A DNA stretch of 64,000 bases from an uncultured Roseateles sp. (GTDB lineage: Bacteria > Pseudomonadota > Gammaproteobacteria > Burkholderiales > Burkholderiaceae_C), in contig NZ_CAJYPS010000024.1 of the NCBI RefSeq assembly GCF_913777145.1, forward strand, positions 124,001 through 188,000. Direction: 5' to 3'. Under the pieces are notes generated by a model, which searched no databases, was not told where the DNA came from, and saw only the letters and a program-made list of their open reading frames with translations. Numbering within the stretch: position 1 is the stretch's first letter; every line of letters begins with the position of its first letter. A program made the position numbers and the translations under genes. Below, piece by piece: positions 8,125-16,782 of the stretch.

Positions 8125-10461
8125 ATGTCCTTCATCAAGAGCCGCAAGCACGCCGTCGTGCCTCATGCCCTGGCCGCGCTGGCCGCCAGCCTGAGCGCCC
8201 CGCTGCTGGCCCAGGCCCAGGCCGCCGCACCGGCCCCCGCCGCCAGCGCGCCGACCGCACTGCCCACCGTCAAGACCACCGGCGAACGCGAGGTCGCCAA
8301 CAAGGCCGACACGTCGGCCAACCTCAAGTACACCGCGCCGCTGCTGGACACGCCGCAGTCCATCCAGGTCATCAAGGAGCAGGTGATCCGCGAGCAGGCC
8401 GCCACCACGCTGACCGAAGCGCTGCGCAATGCCGCCGGCGTGAGCACCTTCTTCCTGGGCGAGAACGGCGCCACCAACACCGGTGACGCGGTCTACATGC
8501 GTGGCTACGACGCCTCCAGCAGCATCTTCGTGGACGGCATCCGCGACGTGGGCTCGATCTCGCGCGACACCTTCAACCTGGAGCAGGTGGAGGTCATCAA
8601 GGGCCCGGCCGGCACCGACACCGGCCGCTCCTCGCCCACCGGATACATCAACCTCATCACCAAGAAGCCGCAGCAGGACGACAGCTTCACCGGTTCGGTC
8701 AGCGCCGGCACGGCCTCGTTCAAGCGCACCGCCATCGACTGGAACAAGTTGCTGAGCGAGCCCGGCGGCGCCGGCCTGGCCTTGCGCCTGAACGCGGTCG
8801 TGCAGGACAGCGGCGTCGACGGCCGCGACGAGATCAAGAACAAGCGCTGGGCGATCGCGCCGTCGCTCGCCATCGGCCTGGGCACGCCCACCCGCGTGTA
8901 CCTGGACTTCGTGCACGTGAAGCAGAACAACGTGCCGGACGGCGGCGTGCCCACCCTGGGCCTGCCCGGCTACACCACGTCGGACACGACCCGGCCCTTC
9001 ATCACCAACGCGCCGCGCGTGGACTCGAGCAACTTCTACGGCACGAGCTCCGACTTCGACCATGTGAACCAGAACCTGTTCACCACGCGCATCGAGCACG
9101 ACCTGGGTGGCGACTTCAAGCTCAGCAACACGCTGCGCTACGGCCGCACCGCGCAAAACTACATGCTGACGTCCTGGCTGGCGACCGCGGCCAACCTGAA
9201 GACGCCCAGCACCACCGACCTGAGCACCTGGACGGTGGCGCGCAGCACGCCCACCAACAAGGACATCGTCAACAGCATCTTCGCCAACCAGCTCAACCTC
9301 AGCGGCAAGCTGAAGGCGGGCGGCATCTCGCATTCGATCAGCACCGGCCTGGAGATCAGCCGCGAAGAACAGCAGAGCTGGGGCTACTACGGCTCGGGCG
9401 CGACCGTGTTCAACGTGCCCGGCGTCACCAGCAGCGGTGCCTGGCCCGCGGCCAACCTGTACCACCCCGACCCCAACGTGACGGGCTACAGCCGCATCCG
9501 CAACGGCACCACCACCGACGGTCGCACCACCACGGTGGGCGCCTACCTGTTCGACACGCTGGAACTCACGCCGCAATGGCTGCTGAGCGCCGGCCTGCGC
9601 GTGGACCACTACAAGACCGACTACTACGCGACCACGCTGGTCACCACGACCAGCGCCACCGCGATCGCCGGCAGCTACACGCCCACCACGCTGAGCATGT
9701 CCGACACGCTCTACACCGGCAAGCTGGGCCTGGTCTACAAGCCCAGCGCCAATGGCAGCATCTATGCCGATGTGGCCACCGGCGCCCAGCCCCCGGGCGG
9801 CAGCACCTTCCAGCTGTCGGCCGGCGGCACCGGCAACAGCGCCAACCGGGTGGACTTTGCGCCGCAGAAGACCCGCACCTACGAGCTGGGCACGAAGTGG
9901 GACCTGCTGGACAAGCGCCTGTCACTGACCGGCGCGCTCTACCGCACCGACGTGCTCAACGGCGTGGTGCAGGACCCGGTGACCTCGCTGTACTACCAGA
10001 CCGGCAAGCAGCGCGTACAGGGCGTGGAGCTGGGTGTGGCGGGTCAGGTCACATCGAGCTGGAACCTCAGCGCCGGCCTCACCACCATGGACACCAGCAT
10101 CATCAGCGGCCCGCGCGTGACCAGCGACGGCTCCGACGCGCTGGCCTACACGCCGCGCCAGTCCTTCACCGCGTGGAGCACCTACGAGGTGGGTGGCGGC
10201 CTGACGCTGGGCCTGGGCGCACAGCACAACGCCAAGCTGCACCGCGGCACCGACGGCGCCATCGGCACGCCGGCCTCCGTCGACGCCTACACCGTGTTCA
10301 ACGCGCTGGCCACCTACAAGCTCAACCGCAACGTGGACCTGCAGCTGAACGTGAACAACCTGTTCGACAAGGACTATGTCGCGGCCATCAACAAGAGCGG
10401 CTACCGCTACACCCCGGGTGCGCCCCGCTCGGCCAAGCTGACCGCCACCGTCCAGTTCTAA
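8125..10461 (+). CDS. TonB-dependent siderophore receptor (Fiu/catecholate-type)
   Basis: 778 residues with an N-terminal signal peptide (about 1-31, LLAQAQA), a plug domain (roughly 55-210; DTPQSIQVIKEQVIREQ, VEVIKGPAG) and a 22-strand-type barrel ending in the C-terminal phenylalanine (KLTATVQF) of outer-membrane proteins. The start is preceded by CGGAG. Family members import ferric siderophores across the outer membrane. The nearest recalled relatives, and the piuC gene next door, point to catecholate siderophores as with Fiu or PiuA, but the ligand cannot be read from sequence. The Fur box upstream implies iron repression. Confidence 0.93.
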   Translation: MSFIKSRKHAVVPHALAALAASLSAPLLAQAQAAAPAPAASAPTALPTVKTTGEREVANKADTSANLKYTAPLLDTPQSIQVIKEQVIREQAATTLTEALRNAAGVSTFFLGENGATNTGDAVYMRGYDASSSIFVDGIRDVGSISRDTFNLEQVEVIKGPAGTDTGRSSPTGYINLITKKPQQDDSFTGSVSAGTASFKRTAIDWNKLLSEPGGAGLALRLNAVVQDSGVDGRDEIKNKRWAIAPSLAIGLGTPTRVYLDFVHVKQNNVPDGGVPTLGLPGYTTSDTTRPFITNAPRVDSSNFYGTSSDFDHVNQNLFTTRIEHDLGGDFKLSNTLRYGRTAQNYMLTSWLATAANLKTPSTTDLSTWTVARSTPTNKDIVNSIFANQLNLSGKLKAGGISHSISTGLEISREEQQSWGYYGSGATVFNVPGVTSSGAWPAANLYHPDPNVTGYSRIRNGTTTDGRTTTVGAYLFDTLELTPQWLLSAGLRVDHYKTDYYATTLVTTTSATAIAGSYTPTTLSMSDTLYTGKLGLVYKPSANGSIYADVATGAQPPGGSTFQLSAGGTGNSANRVDFAPQKTRTYELGTKWDLLDKRLSLTGALYRTDVLNGVVQDPVTSLYYQTGKQRVQGVELGVAGQVTSSWNLSAGLTTMDTSIISGPRVTSDGSDALAYTPRQSFTAWSTYEVGGGLTLGLGAQHNAKLHRGTDGAIGTPASVDAYTVFNALATYKLNRNVDLQLNVNNLFDKDYVAAINKSGYRYTPGAPRSAKLTATVQF

Positions 10462-10523
10462 GCCGGCACCGGGTCTTGCCCTGGCGCAATAAACCGGCAA
10501 GACCCGCCCCTTAGGCTCTCCCC

Positions 10524-11204
10524 ATGCTGCTGCACATTCCCGCCGTCTTCACCAAGTCCGAGGTCCAGGCCCTGCGCCAGGAACTGGACGCCGCCGACTG
10601 GAGCGACGGCCGCGCGACCGTGGGTCCGCAGGGCGCCCAGGTCAAGCGCAATCTGCAGCTGCGGGCCGACTCCGCCCTGGCCCAGCGCCTGGGCGAGGTG
10701 GTGCGCCAGCGCGTGCAGCAGCACCCCATGTTCTTCGCCGCGGCCCTGCCTCTGCGCATGCTGCCGCCGCTGTTCAACCGCTACGAGGGCGGCGGCCATT
10801 ACGGCATGCACGTGGACGGCTCGGTGATGCTGCACAGCGGCCATCCGCAGCCGCTGCGCAGCGATGTCTCCAGCACGCTGTTCCTCAGCGAGCCCGACGA
10901 GTACGACGGCGGCGAGCTCATCGTCGCCGACACCTACGGCGAGCACGAGGTCAAGCTGCCCGCCGGCGACCTCATCGTCTACCCCGCCAGCAGCCTGCAC
11001 AGCGTGCAGCCCGTGACCCGCGGCGCCCGCGTGGCCAGCTTCTTCTGGACCCAGAGCATGGTGCGCGACGCCTGGCGGCGCAGCATGCTGTTCGAGCTGG
11101 ACCAGAGCATCCAGAAGCTGCGCACCCGGCTGGGCGACGATGACGACGTGAAATCGCTGACCCACCACTATCACAACCTGCTGCGCGCCTGGGCCGAGAC
11201 ATGA
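10524..11204 (+). CDS. piuC: Fe(II)/2-oxoglutarate dioxygenase, PKHD-type hydroxylase PiuC
   Basis: 226 residues, the usual PiuC/YbiX length. It is a cytoplasmic non-haem iron dioxygenase fold with H96-x-D98 (GMHVDGSVM), H159 (SSLHSVQP) and R169 (GARVASFFW), the metal and 2-oxoglutarate ligands. PiuC is nearly always encoded beside Fiu/PiuA-type receptors and is iron regulated; its substrate is not established. It lies 62 bases after the receptor and overlaps the next gene by four bases (ATGA), indicating one operon. Confidence 0.93.
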   Translation: MLLHIPAVFTKSEVQALRQELDAADWSDGRATVGPQGAQVKRNLQLRADSALAQRLGEVVRQRVQQHPMFFAAALPLRMLPPLFNRYEGGGHYGMHVDGSVMLHSGHPQPLRSDVSSTLFLSEPDEYDGGELIVADTYGEHEVKLPAGDLIVYPASSLHSVQPVTRGARVASFFWTQSMVRDAWRRSMLFELDQSIQKLRTRLGDDDDVKSLTHHYHNLLRAWAET

Positions 11205-11821
11205 GCCGATCCGACCGGGCCGGCTGGCTCAAGACCCTGCATCAATGGCACTGGATCAGCTCCGCCGCCTGCCTGGTGGGCATGCTGCTGTTCGCCCTCA
11301 CCGGCATCACGCTGAACCACGCCAGCCAGATCGAGACCGCGCCGCGCGTCACGCCCGCCCAGGCCCAGCTGCCGGCCGAACTGCTGAAGCCGCTGCAGGC
11401 CGGCGAGCATGAGAAGGACCACCGCGCCCCGCTGGCCGAGCCGCTGCGCGGCTGGCTGGCGCGGGCGCTGGGCCGCCCCATCAGCGCCGAGCCGGCCGAG
11501 TGGTCGCTCGACGAGATCTACCTGGCCATGCCCCGTCCTGGCGGCGACGCCTGGGTGCGCATAGACCGCGTCAGCGGCGCGGTCGAGTTCGAGGACACCG
11601 ACCGTGGCTGGCTCTCCTATCTGAACGACCTGCACAAGGGCCGCCACGCCGGCACCGCCTGGAGCTGGTTCATCGACCTCTTCGCCGTCGCCTGCCTGGT
11701 GTTCTGCATCACCGGCCTGCTGATCCTGAAGTTCCACGCCGCGCAGCGGCCCAGCACCTGGCCGCTGGTCGGCTTCGGGCTGGTGCTGCCGGCCCTGCTT
11801 GCCCTCCTCCTGATCCACTGA
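11201..11821 (+). CDS. PepSY-associated transmembrane protein
   Basis: 206 residues. Membrane segments are visible near residues 18-38 ([20 protein letters not shown]), 150-172 ([20 protein letters not shown]) and 185-205. The loop between the first two contains [14 protein letters not shown] followed by [11 protein letters not shown], typical of PepSY_TM inner-membrane proteins. Histidines flank the helices (HQWHW, LNH, LHKGRH) and could bind haem or quinone. Several PepSY_TM proteins in iron-uptake loci act in reductive release of iron from siderophores. It is translationally coupled to piuC and is followed after five bases by the DUF2271 gene. Confidence 0.85.
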   Translation: MSRSDRAGWLKTLHQWHWISSAACLVGMLLFALTGITLNHASQIETAPRVTPAQAQLPAELLKPLQAGEHEKDHRAPLAEPLRGWLARALGRPISAEPAEWSLDEIYLAMPRPGGDAWVRIDRVSGAVEFEDTDRGWLSYLNDLHKGRHAGTAWSWFIDLFAVACLVFCITGLLILKFHAAQRPSTWPLVGFGLVLPALLALLLIH

Positions 11822-11826
11822 AGCCC

Positions 11827-12342
11827 ATGAAGCATCACCTGACCCTCGCCGCCGGCCTCGCCTCCCTGGGTGGCACCGCCATGGCGGCCGACGTGCAGCT
11901 CAAGTTCGAGCTGCCGCGCATCAACGTAGCCGAGTACCACAAGCCCTATGTGGCCATCTGGGTGGAGAAGCCCGGCGCCAACACGGCGACCGCGCAGCTG
12001 GCCGTCTGGTACGACCTCAAGAAGCCCAACAACGGCGGCACGAAGTGGGTGCGCGACATGCGCCAGTGGTGGCGCGCCGGCGGCCGCGCGATGACGCTGC
12101 CGGTGGACGGCGTCAGCGGCGCCACGCGCGCGCCGGGCGAACACGTGGTCAACCTCAGCCAGCACCCTGCGCTGGCCAGCCTGCCGGCCGGCAACTACGA
12201 GCTGGTGGTGGAAGCCAGCCGCGAGGCCGGTGGCCGCGAGGTGCGCCGCCTGCCCTTCACCTGGCCGGTGAAGAGCGCGGCCGAGGTCAAGGTCCAGGGC
12301 GACGACGAGCTCGGCGCGCTGCAACTCAACGTCAAGCCCTGA
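11827..12342 (+). CDS. DUF2271 periplasmic protein with an ApbE-type flavinylation motif
   Basis: 171 residues. A signal peptide ends near AMA|AD (residue 20). The rest matches the DUF2271 family by recalled features: VQLKFELPRI, YVAIWVE and the WYDLKKPNNG-type motif with KWVRDMRQWWRAGG. Residues 94-100 read DGVSGAT, which fits D-x-x-[ST]-G-A-[ST], where ApbE enzymes attach FMN through a phosphodiester to the final threonine or serine; here that would be T100. An apbE gene lies two genes downstream in the same operon. I infer a periplasmic FMN-carrying electron carrier; attachment is not proven by sequence. No cysteine or haem motif is present. Confidence 0.85.
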   Translation: MKHHLTLAAGLASLGGTAMAADVQLKFELPRINVAEYHKPYVAIWVEKPGANTATAQLAVWYDLKKPNNGGTKWVRDMRQWWRAGGRAMTLPVDGVSGATRAPGEHVVNLSQHPALASLPAGNYELVVEASREAGGREVRRLPFTWPVKSAAEVKVQGDDELGALQLNVKP

Positions 12343-12353
12343 GGAGCCCGACG

Positions 12354-13169
12354 ATGCGCAAGACCCTGTTGATGGCCGCCATCGCGGCCCTGCTGCCCCT
12401 GGCCGCCCAGGCCCACATGACCTGGCTGCTGCCCAACACCACGCTGGTCACCAACCGCGACGGCGTCGTGTCGGTGGACGCGGCCGTGTCGGAGAACCTG
12501 TTCCAGTTCGAGCGTGCGCTCAAGCTGGAGCAGCTGCGCATCACCGGCCCCGGCGGCCTGGTCGTGCAGCCCGAGGGCCAGAGCGCCGCGCGCCACCACG
12601 AGAGCTTCGACCTCAAGCTGCCCAAGGAGGGCACCTACCGCATCAGCAACACCAGCCGCGCGCTGATGGGCAGCTACAAGCTGGGCGGCGAGACCAAGCG
12701 CTTCCGCGCCACGCCCGACACGCTGGCCAAGGAGTTGCCGGCCGGCGCCGAGCTGCTGGGCCTGGTGGAGACCAGCAACCGCCAGCAGACCTTCGTGAGC
12801 CGCGAGGAGCCCGGCGAGGTCGCGTTCGCGCCCGAGGGCCAGGGCCTGGAATGGCTGCCGCTGGGCCCGGTGACCGACCTGTCCGCCGGCGACAGCATCC
12901 GCCTGCGCCTGCTGCTGGACGGCCAGCCCCAGGCCGACGCCACGGTCACCGTGCGCCCGGGCGGCAACCGCTATCGCTACAAGACCGGCGAGATCACGCT
13001 CAAGACCGATGCCCAGGGCGTGGTCGCCATCCCGCTGGCCGAGCCCGGCGCCTACTGGGTGGGTGCCAGCGCCGGTGAGCGCCCCGGCCCCGGCATGCCC
13101 GCCGGCACGCGCGACAAGCCGGTCAAGCGCGCCCAGGTGAGCGCCACCTTCGAGGCCCTGCCCAGGTAA
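12354..13169 (+). CDS. DUF4198 domain periplasmic protein
   Basis: 271 residues with a clear signal peptide (MRKTLLMAAIAALLPLAAQA|HMTW). The mature protein begins with His, as in many DUF4198/NikM-like proteins whose N-terminal histidine can bind metal. It continues as beta-rich sequence ending PVKRAQVSATFEALPR. DUF4198 proteins are frequent partners of TonB receptors and metal uptake loci, but their molecular role is unsettled. It starts 11 bases after the DUF2271 stop with GAGGAG as ribosome site and ends six bases before apbE, so it is firmly in the operon. Confidence 0.85.
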   Translation: MRKTLLMAAIAALLPLAAQAHMTWLLPNTTLVTNRDGVVSVDAAVSENLFQFERALKLEQLRITGPGGLVVQPEGQSAARHHESFDLKLPKEGTYRISNTSRALMGSYKLGGETKRFRATPDTLAKELPAGAELLGLVETSNRQQTFVSREEPGEVAFAPEGQGLEWLPLGPVTDLSAGDSIRLRLLLDGQPQADATVTVRPGGNRYRYKTGEITLKTDAQGVVAIPLAEPGAYWVGASAGERPGPGMPAGTRDKPVKRAQVSATFEALPR

Positions 13170-13175
13170 GCCTCC

Positions 13176-14138
13176 ATGCAAGCTCGCGTGCTCGTGCCCC
13201 TGCAGATCGCGGGCACGCCCCCCCCCTGGGGTCAGACCTTGCAGACCCTGGCCGGTGACACCATGGGCACGACCTGGTCGGTCGCCTTCATCGCGCCGCC
13301 CGAGCTGCGGCACGAACCGCTGCGCGCAGCCATCGCGGCGCTGTTCGCCGAGATCATTGCGCAGATGAGCCCCTGGGAGCCCGACTCGCTGATCTCGCGC
13401 ATCAACCGCGCGGAGGCCGACAGCCGCTGGGCGCTGCCACCTGGCTTCACCGCCGTGATGGATGCGGCCTGCCGCATCGCCGCGGCCAGCGATGGCGCCT
13501 TCGACCCCAGCAGCGGCGCACTGGTGCGCCACTGGGGCTTCGGCCCACCGGGCGAAGTCCAGCCTACGCGGCCCGACTGGCGCGCACTGGGCTGGGACGG
13601 CGACACGCTGACCCAGCCCGGCGGCCTGCAGCTGGACCTCTCCGCGATCGCCAAGGGCCATGCGGTGGACCGGCTGTCCGAGCTGCTGCACGCGCTGGGC
13701 CTGCCCCACCACCTGGCCGAGATCGGCGGCGAGCTGCGCGGCGCCGGCTTCAAGCCCGAGGGCCAGCCCTGGTGGGTGGACCTCGAGCCGCCCGCGGCCG
13801 ACGCGAATCTGCAGCCGCTGCGCATCGCGCTGCACGGCCTGGCCATCGCCAGCTCGGGCGACTACCGCCGCGTGCGCTTCGACGCGCAGGGCCGGCGCCT
13901 GTCGCACACGCTGGACCCACGCCGCGGCGAGCCCATCGCCCACGGCCTCGCATCGGTCAGCGTGGTGCACGAGAGCGCGATGTGGGCGGACGGCTGGTCC
14001 ACCGCACTGATGGTGATGGGCCTGGCGGATGGCCTGCGCTTCGCGACCGAGCTGGGCCTGGCCGCACGCTTCGTGCAGCGCGACGCCCAGGGCTTCAGCG
14101 AACACTTCAGCCCGGCGCTGCAGGACCTGCTCGCATGA
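13176..14138 (+). CDS. apbE: FAD:protein FMN transferase ApbE
   Basis: 320 residues. ApbE splits FAD and transfers FMN to Thr/Ser of target proteins. Family landmarks are present in order: TMGTTWSV near the N-terminus, DSLISRINR, DLSAIAKGHAVDRL, AEIGGELRG, SSGDYRR, SHTLDPRRGEP and the metal-binding ADGWSTALMV segment. No hydrophobic signal peptide or lipobox precedes the domain (MQARVLVPLQIAG), although many ApbE proteins are exported. The enzyme may therefore act in the cytoplasm or the start may be misplaced. The likely local target is the DUF2271 protein of the same operon. Confidence 0.93.
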   Translation: MQARVLVPLQIAGTPPPWGQTLQTLAGDTMGTTWSVAFIAPPELRHEPLRAAIAALFAEIIAQMSPWEPDSLISRINRAEADSRWALPPGFTAVMDAACRIAAASDGAFDPSSGALVRHWGFGPPGEVQPTRPDWRALGWDGDTLTQPGGLQLDLSAIAKGHAVDRLSELLHALGLPHHLAEIGGELRGAGFKPEGQPWWVDLEPPAADANLQPLRIALHGLAIASSGDYRRVRFDAQGRRLSHTLDPRRGEPIAHGLASVSVVHESAMWADGWSTALMVMGLADGLRFATELGLAARFVQRDAQGFSEHFSPALQDLLA

Positions 14139-14145
14139 GCCGCGA

Positions 14146-15510
14146 ATGAGCCGTGAACTCTGGGCCGGGCTGCTGCTGGCCGCCTACGCACTGCTGTGCG
14201 CCGCCTGCTGGCTGGGCCACCGCCGCCGCCAGCAGCGTGCTGCCGCCGAAGCCGCCGCGCTGCTGCCCGCCGCCGACGCGGGGCCGCCCGTGCTGGTGCT
14301 GCATGCCAGCCAGACCGGCAGCGCCGAGGAGCTGGCCTGGCAAAGCGCCCGCGCGCTGCACCTGGCCGGCCTGCCGGTGCGCGTCGCCGCGCTGGGCGAG
14401 CTCACCGCCGACGAGCTGCTGGCCGCCCGCCAGGCCCTCTTCATCGCCAGCACTTACGGCGAGGGCGACGCGCCGGACAGCGCGGCCCGCTTCGTGCACC
14501 AGCTGATGTCCCGGCAAGACCTGGACCTCGGCCGGCTGTCGGTCGCGGTACTCGCGCTGGGCGACCAGACCTATGCGCAGTACTGCGGCTTCGGCCGCGC
14601 GCTGGACGCCTGGCTGCAGGCGCGCGGTGCTCGCGCGCTGTTCGAGCGCATCGACGTGGACCGCGGCGATACGGCCGCGCTGGCCGAATGGCGCCAGCAC
14701 CTCAGCCACATCGCCGGCAGCGCCGAGGCGCTGGACTGGCAGGAGCAGCCCTTCGAGGCCTGGCGCCTGGTGGCGCGCCGCCACCTCAACCCCGGCAGCG
14801 CGGGCGGCCCGGTCTTCCAGCTCGCCTTCGAACCGGCCGACGGCCGAGCGCTGCCCGACTGGCAGGCCGGCGACCTGGTGCAGCTGCAGCTCGAGGGGCC
14901 CGACCGCACGCCGCGCGAATACACGCTGGCCGCGCTGCCGCGTGATGGCCGCCTGGAGCTGATGGTGCGCCAGCTGCGGCGCGAGGATGGTAGCCTCGGC
15001 CTGGGCTCGGGCTGGCTCACGCAAGGCCTGGCGCTGGGCGAGACCGCGTCGCTGCGGCTGCGCGCCCACAGCGGCTTTCGCATCGCCGACAACGCGCAGC
15101 GCCCGCTGATCCTGATCGGTAACGGCACCGGCCTGGCCGGGCTGCGCGCGCATCTGCAGGCCCGCGAGGCCGCGGGCGGCCCGCCGGCCTGGCTGCTGTA
15201 CGGCGAGCGCCAGGCCGCGCACGACGCGCACTACACCGACGAGATCGCGGCCTGGCAGGCACGCGGCCTGCTCGCACAGGCAGACCTCGTCTACTCGCGC
15301 GACGGCGGCGGTCCGCGCTACGTGCAGCAGCGCCTGGCCGAGCAGCCCGAGCGCCTGCGCCAGTGGGTCGCCGACGGCGCCGCGATCTACGTCTGCGGCA
15401 GCCTCGAAGGCATGGCCGGCGGCGTGCATGCGGTGCTGTGCGAGGTGCTGGGCAGCGCACAGGTGGACGCGCTGATCACGCAAGGGCGCTACCGGCGCGA
15501 CGTGTATTGA
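14146..15510 (+). CDS. Membrane-anchored flavodoxin/ferredoxin-NADP reductase (sulfite-reductase-alpha-like)
   Basis: 454 residues. One N-terminal membrane helix (residues 4-24) is followed by HRRRQQR, placing the rest in the cytoplasm. Next come a flavodoxin domain (about 48-190; HASQTGSAEELA, STYGEGDAPD), an FAD-binding reductase domain with PREYTLAALP near 256 and an NAD(P)H domain (GNGTGLAGLRAHL near 326, CGSLEGMAGGV, ending DVY). This is the cytochrome-P450-reductase/CysJ layout without a sulfite-reductase partner nearby. As the last gene of the iron operon it likely feeds NADPH electrons into the PepSY membrane protein; that path is inference. It starts seven bases after apbE. Confidence 0.88.
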   Translation: MSRELWAGLLLAAYALLCAACWLGHRRRQQRAAAEAAALLPAADAGPPVLVLHASQTGSAEELAWQSARALHLAGLPVRVAALGELTADELLAARQALFIASTYGEGDAPDSAARFVHQLMSRQDLDLGRLSVAVLALGDQTYAQYCGFGRALDAWLQARGARALFERIDVDRGDTAALAEWRQHLSHIAGSAEALDWQEQPFEAWRLVARRHLNPGSAGGPVFQLAFEPADGRALPDWQAGDLVQLQLEGPDRTPREYTLAALPRDGRLELMVRQLRREDGSLGLGSGWLTQGLALGETASLRLRAHSGFRIADNAQRPLILIGNGTGLAGLRAHLQAREAAGGPPAWLLYGERQAAHDAHYTDEIAAWQARGLLAQADLVYSRDGGGPRYVQQRLAEQPERLRQWVADGAAIYVCGSLEGMAGGVHAVLCEVLGSAQVDALITQGRYRRDVY

Positions 15511-15580
15511 TGCAAAGCCACGACAAAGGCCCTATCCAAGGGGCTTTGCGAGGGGTTGATGCTGATGACTTCCCTATGAA

Positions 15581-15648
15581 AGCCTTCTCTTCGCTAGGGG
15601 CGCGCAGTACCATCGCCGCTGCAGGGTGCCTGTAGAGAAAAGAAGGCT
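15581..15648. repeat. Inverted repeat in the leader of the SWIB gene
   Basis: Two 12-bp arms, 15581-15592 (AGCCTTCTCTTC) and 15637-15648 (GAAAAGAAGGCT), are inverted copies with one mismatch and 44 bases between them. They lie 56-123 bases before the SWIB start codon. They could form a long stem in the mRNA leader or be a protein-binding dyad. Confidence 0.45.
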
Positions 15649-15703
15649 CATGCGGCCTTCACCCGGACCCGGCACATCAACAACTTTTGATGGAGTGATT
15701 CAC

Positions 15704-16120
15704 ATGGCAACTGCGAAGAAGGCCGCTGCGCCCGCCAAGAAGGCGGCACCGGCAAAGAAGGCCGCTCCGGCGAAGAAGGCGGCCGCTCCGGTGAAGGCCG
15801 CGGCCAAGAAGGCGGCGCCTGCGAAGAAGGCAGCCGCCCCGGCCAAGAAGGCCGCGGCCCCCGCCAAGAAGCGCACGCCCAACGCGGCCTTCATGAAGGC
15901 CCTGACCCCCAGCGCCGCACTCGCGGCCATCGTCGGCTCGGCCCCGCTGCCGCGCACCGACGTGACCAAGAAGGTCTGGGAATACATCAAGAAGAACAAG
16001 CTGCAGGACGAGCTGCAAAAGCGCGTCATCAATGCCGACGCCAAGCTGAAGGAAATCTTCGGCAAGGCCAAGGCCGACATGTTCGAGATGACCAAGCTGA
16101 TCAACAGCCACCTGAAGTGA
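15704..16120 (+). CDS. SWIB/MDM2 domain protein with histone-H1-like basic tail
   Basis: 138 residues. Residues 3-57 are almost only Ala, Lys and Pro in PAKKAA-type repeats, like histone H1 tails. From about residue 63 a SWIB/MDM2 domain follows (LTPSAALAAIVGSAPLPRTD, KKVWEYIKKNKLQD, ADAKLKEIFG). Such proteins are small, abundant nucleoid-associated candidates common in Burkholderiales, and the basic tail should bind DNA. The start has a good ribosome site (GGAGTG). The repeats make the N-terminal length prone to change by slippage. A terminator follows directly. Confidence 0.92.
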   Translation: MATAKKAAAPAKKAAPAKKAAPAKKAAAPVKAAAKKAAPAKKAAAPAKKAAAPAKKRTPNAAFMKALTPSAALAAIVGSAPLPRTDVTKKVWEYIKKNKLQDELQKRVINADAKLKEIFGKAKADMFEMTKLINSHLK

Positions 16121-16159
16121 GCCCCGGGGCCGCGCAAGCGGCGCTGTCTCTCACCCTGC

Positions 16160-16184
16160 AAAGCCCGGCACCGCCGGGCTTTTT
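16160..16184 (+). terminator. Terminator after the SWIB gene
   Basis: AAGCCCGGC (16161-16169), a three-base loop and GCCGGGCTT (16173-16181) form a perfect stem running into T16180-16184. It ends on the stop codon of the convergent receiver gene. Confidence 0.88.
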
Positions 16185-16564
16185 CATGGGCGCAGGCTTT
16201 GCAGCAACGCGGCCAGGCGCGCGCTGTCCAGCGGCTTGGTCCAGTAGTCGTCGAAGCCCGCGCTGCGCGCTGCCGCCTTGAGGTCGGCCGGGTCGTCGGC
16301 CGACACCGCCACACAGCGCAGGCCCGCCAGCGCCGGGTCGGCACGCAGGCGCTCGATCAGCGCCAGGCCCGTGGTGTCGGGCAGGCGCATGTCGATCAGC
16401 GCCAGCAGCGGGCGCCGCTGCGCCAGCAGCGCCAGCGCCTCGGCCCCGGTCTCCGCGCAGACCAGCTCCCAGCCGGGCAGCCGGCGGAACATCTCCTCCA
16501 CCAGGATCAGCTGGATGCGATCGTCTTCGATGTAGAGCACCAGCGGCGCGGCGGATTCGGACAT
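16184..16564 (-). CDS. Single-domain response regulator (receiver only)
   Basis: 126 residues making up one CheY-type receiver domain and nothing else. The acidic pocket (LYIEDDRIQ), the phospho-acceptor Asp in LIDMRLPD, the Ser of VAVSADD and the Lys in YWTKPL are all present, so it should be phosphorylatable. With no output domain it probably acts through protein contacts or as part of a phosphorelay. No histidine kinase is adjacent; the nearest one is at 27-29 kb and there is no evidence linking them. The start MSESAAP was chosen over an upstream in-frame Met because it sits at the usual distance from the first beta strand. Confidence 0.9.
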   Translation of the reverse strand: MSESAAPLVLYIEDDRIQLILVEEMFRRLPGWELVCAETGAEALALLAQRRPLLALIDMRLPDTTGLALIERLRADPALAGLRCVAVSADDPADLKAAARSAGFDDYWTKPLDSARLAALLQSLRP

Positions 16565-16782
16565 GGGGACTGCAGCAGTACGGGAGTGAGCGGCCCGCAC
16601 GATAGCAGCAATGCGCCCGGGCCCGCCCCCGGGGAAAGCGCCCGCAAAGCTGGCCGGTGCGTGACAAATCTCACCTTTTCATCACCCCCGCTTTGCGGGA
16701 GTACAAGCAGTGCAAACCCGCATGAATCCCTAACATTTAGGCCATGCGCGGGCTGGGGCCGGCGCACCGCCACCAGGAACCC

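Noticed and set aside
12195-14105. Open frame of about 636 codons antisense to the DUF4198 and apbE genes
   Set aside because: The plus-strand genes carry clear signals and family motifs; the antisense product is low-complexity.
14146-15510. Sulfite reductase flavoprotein of sulfur assimilation
   Set aside because: There is no cysI or other sulfur gene nearby, the protein has a membrane anchor and lies in an iron-uptake operon, so a redox role there is more likely.
15710-15870. Short tandem repeats resembling a CRISPR or minisatellite
   Set aside because: They are in-frame codons for the PAKKAA-type tail of the SWIB protein, with no spacers.
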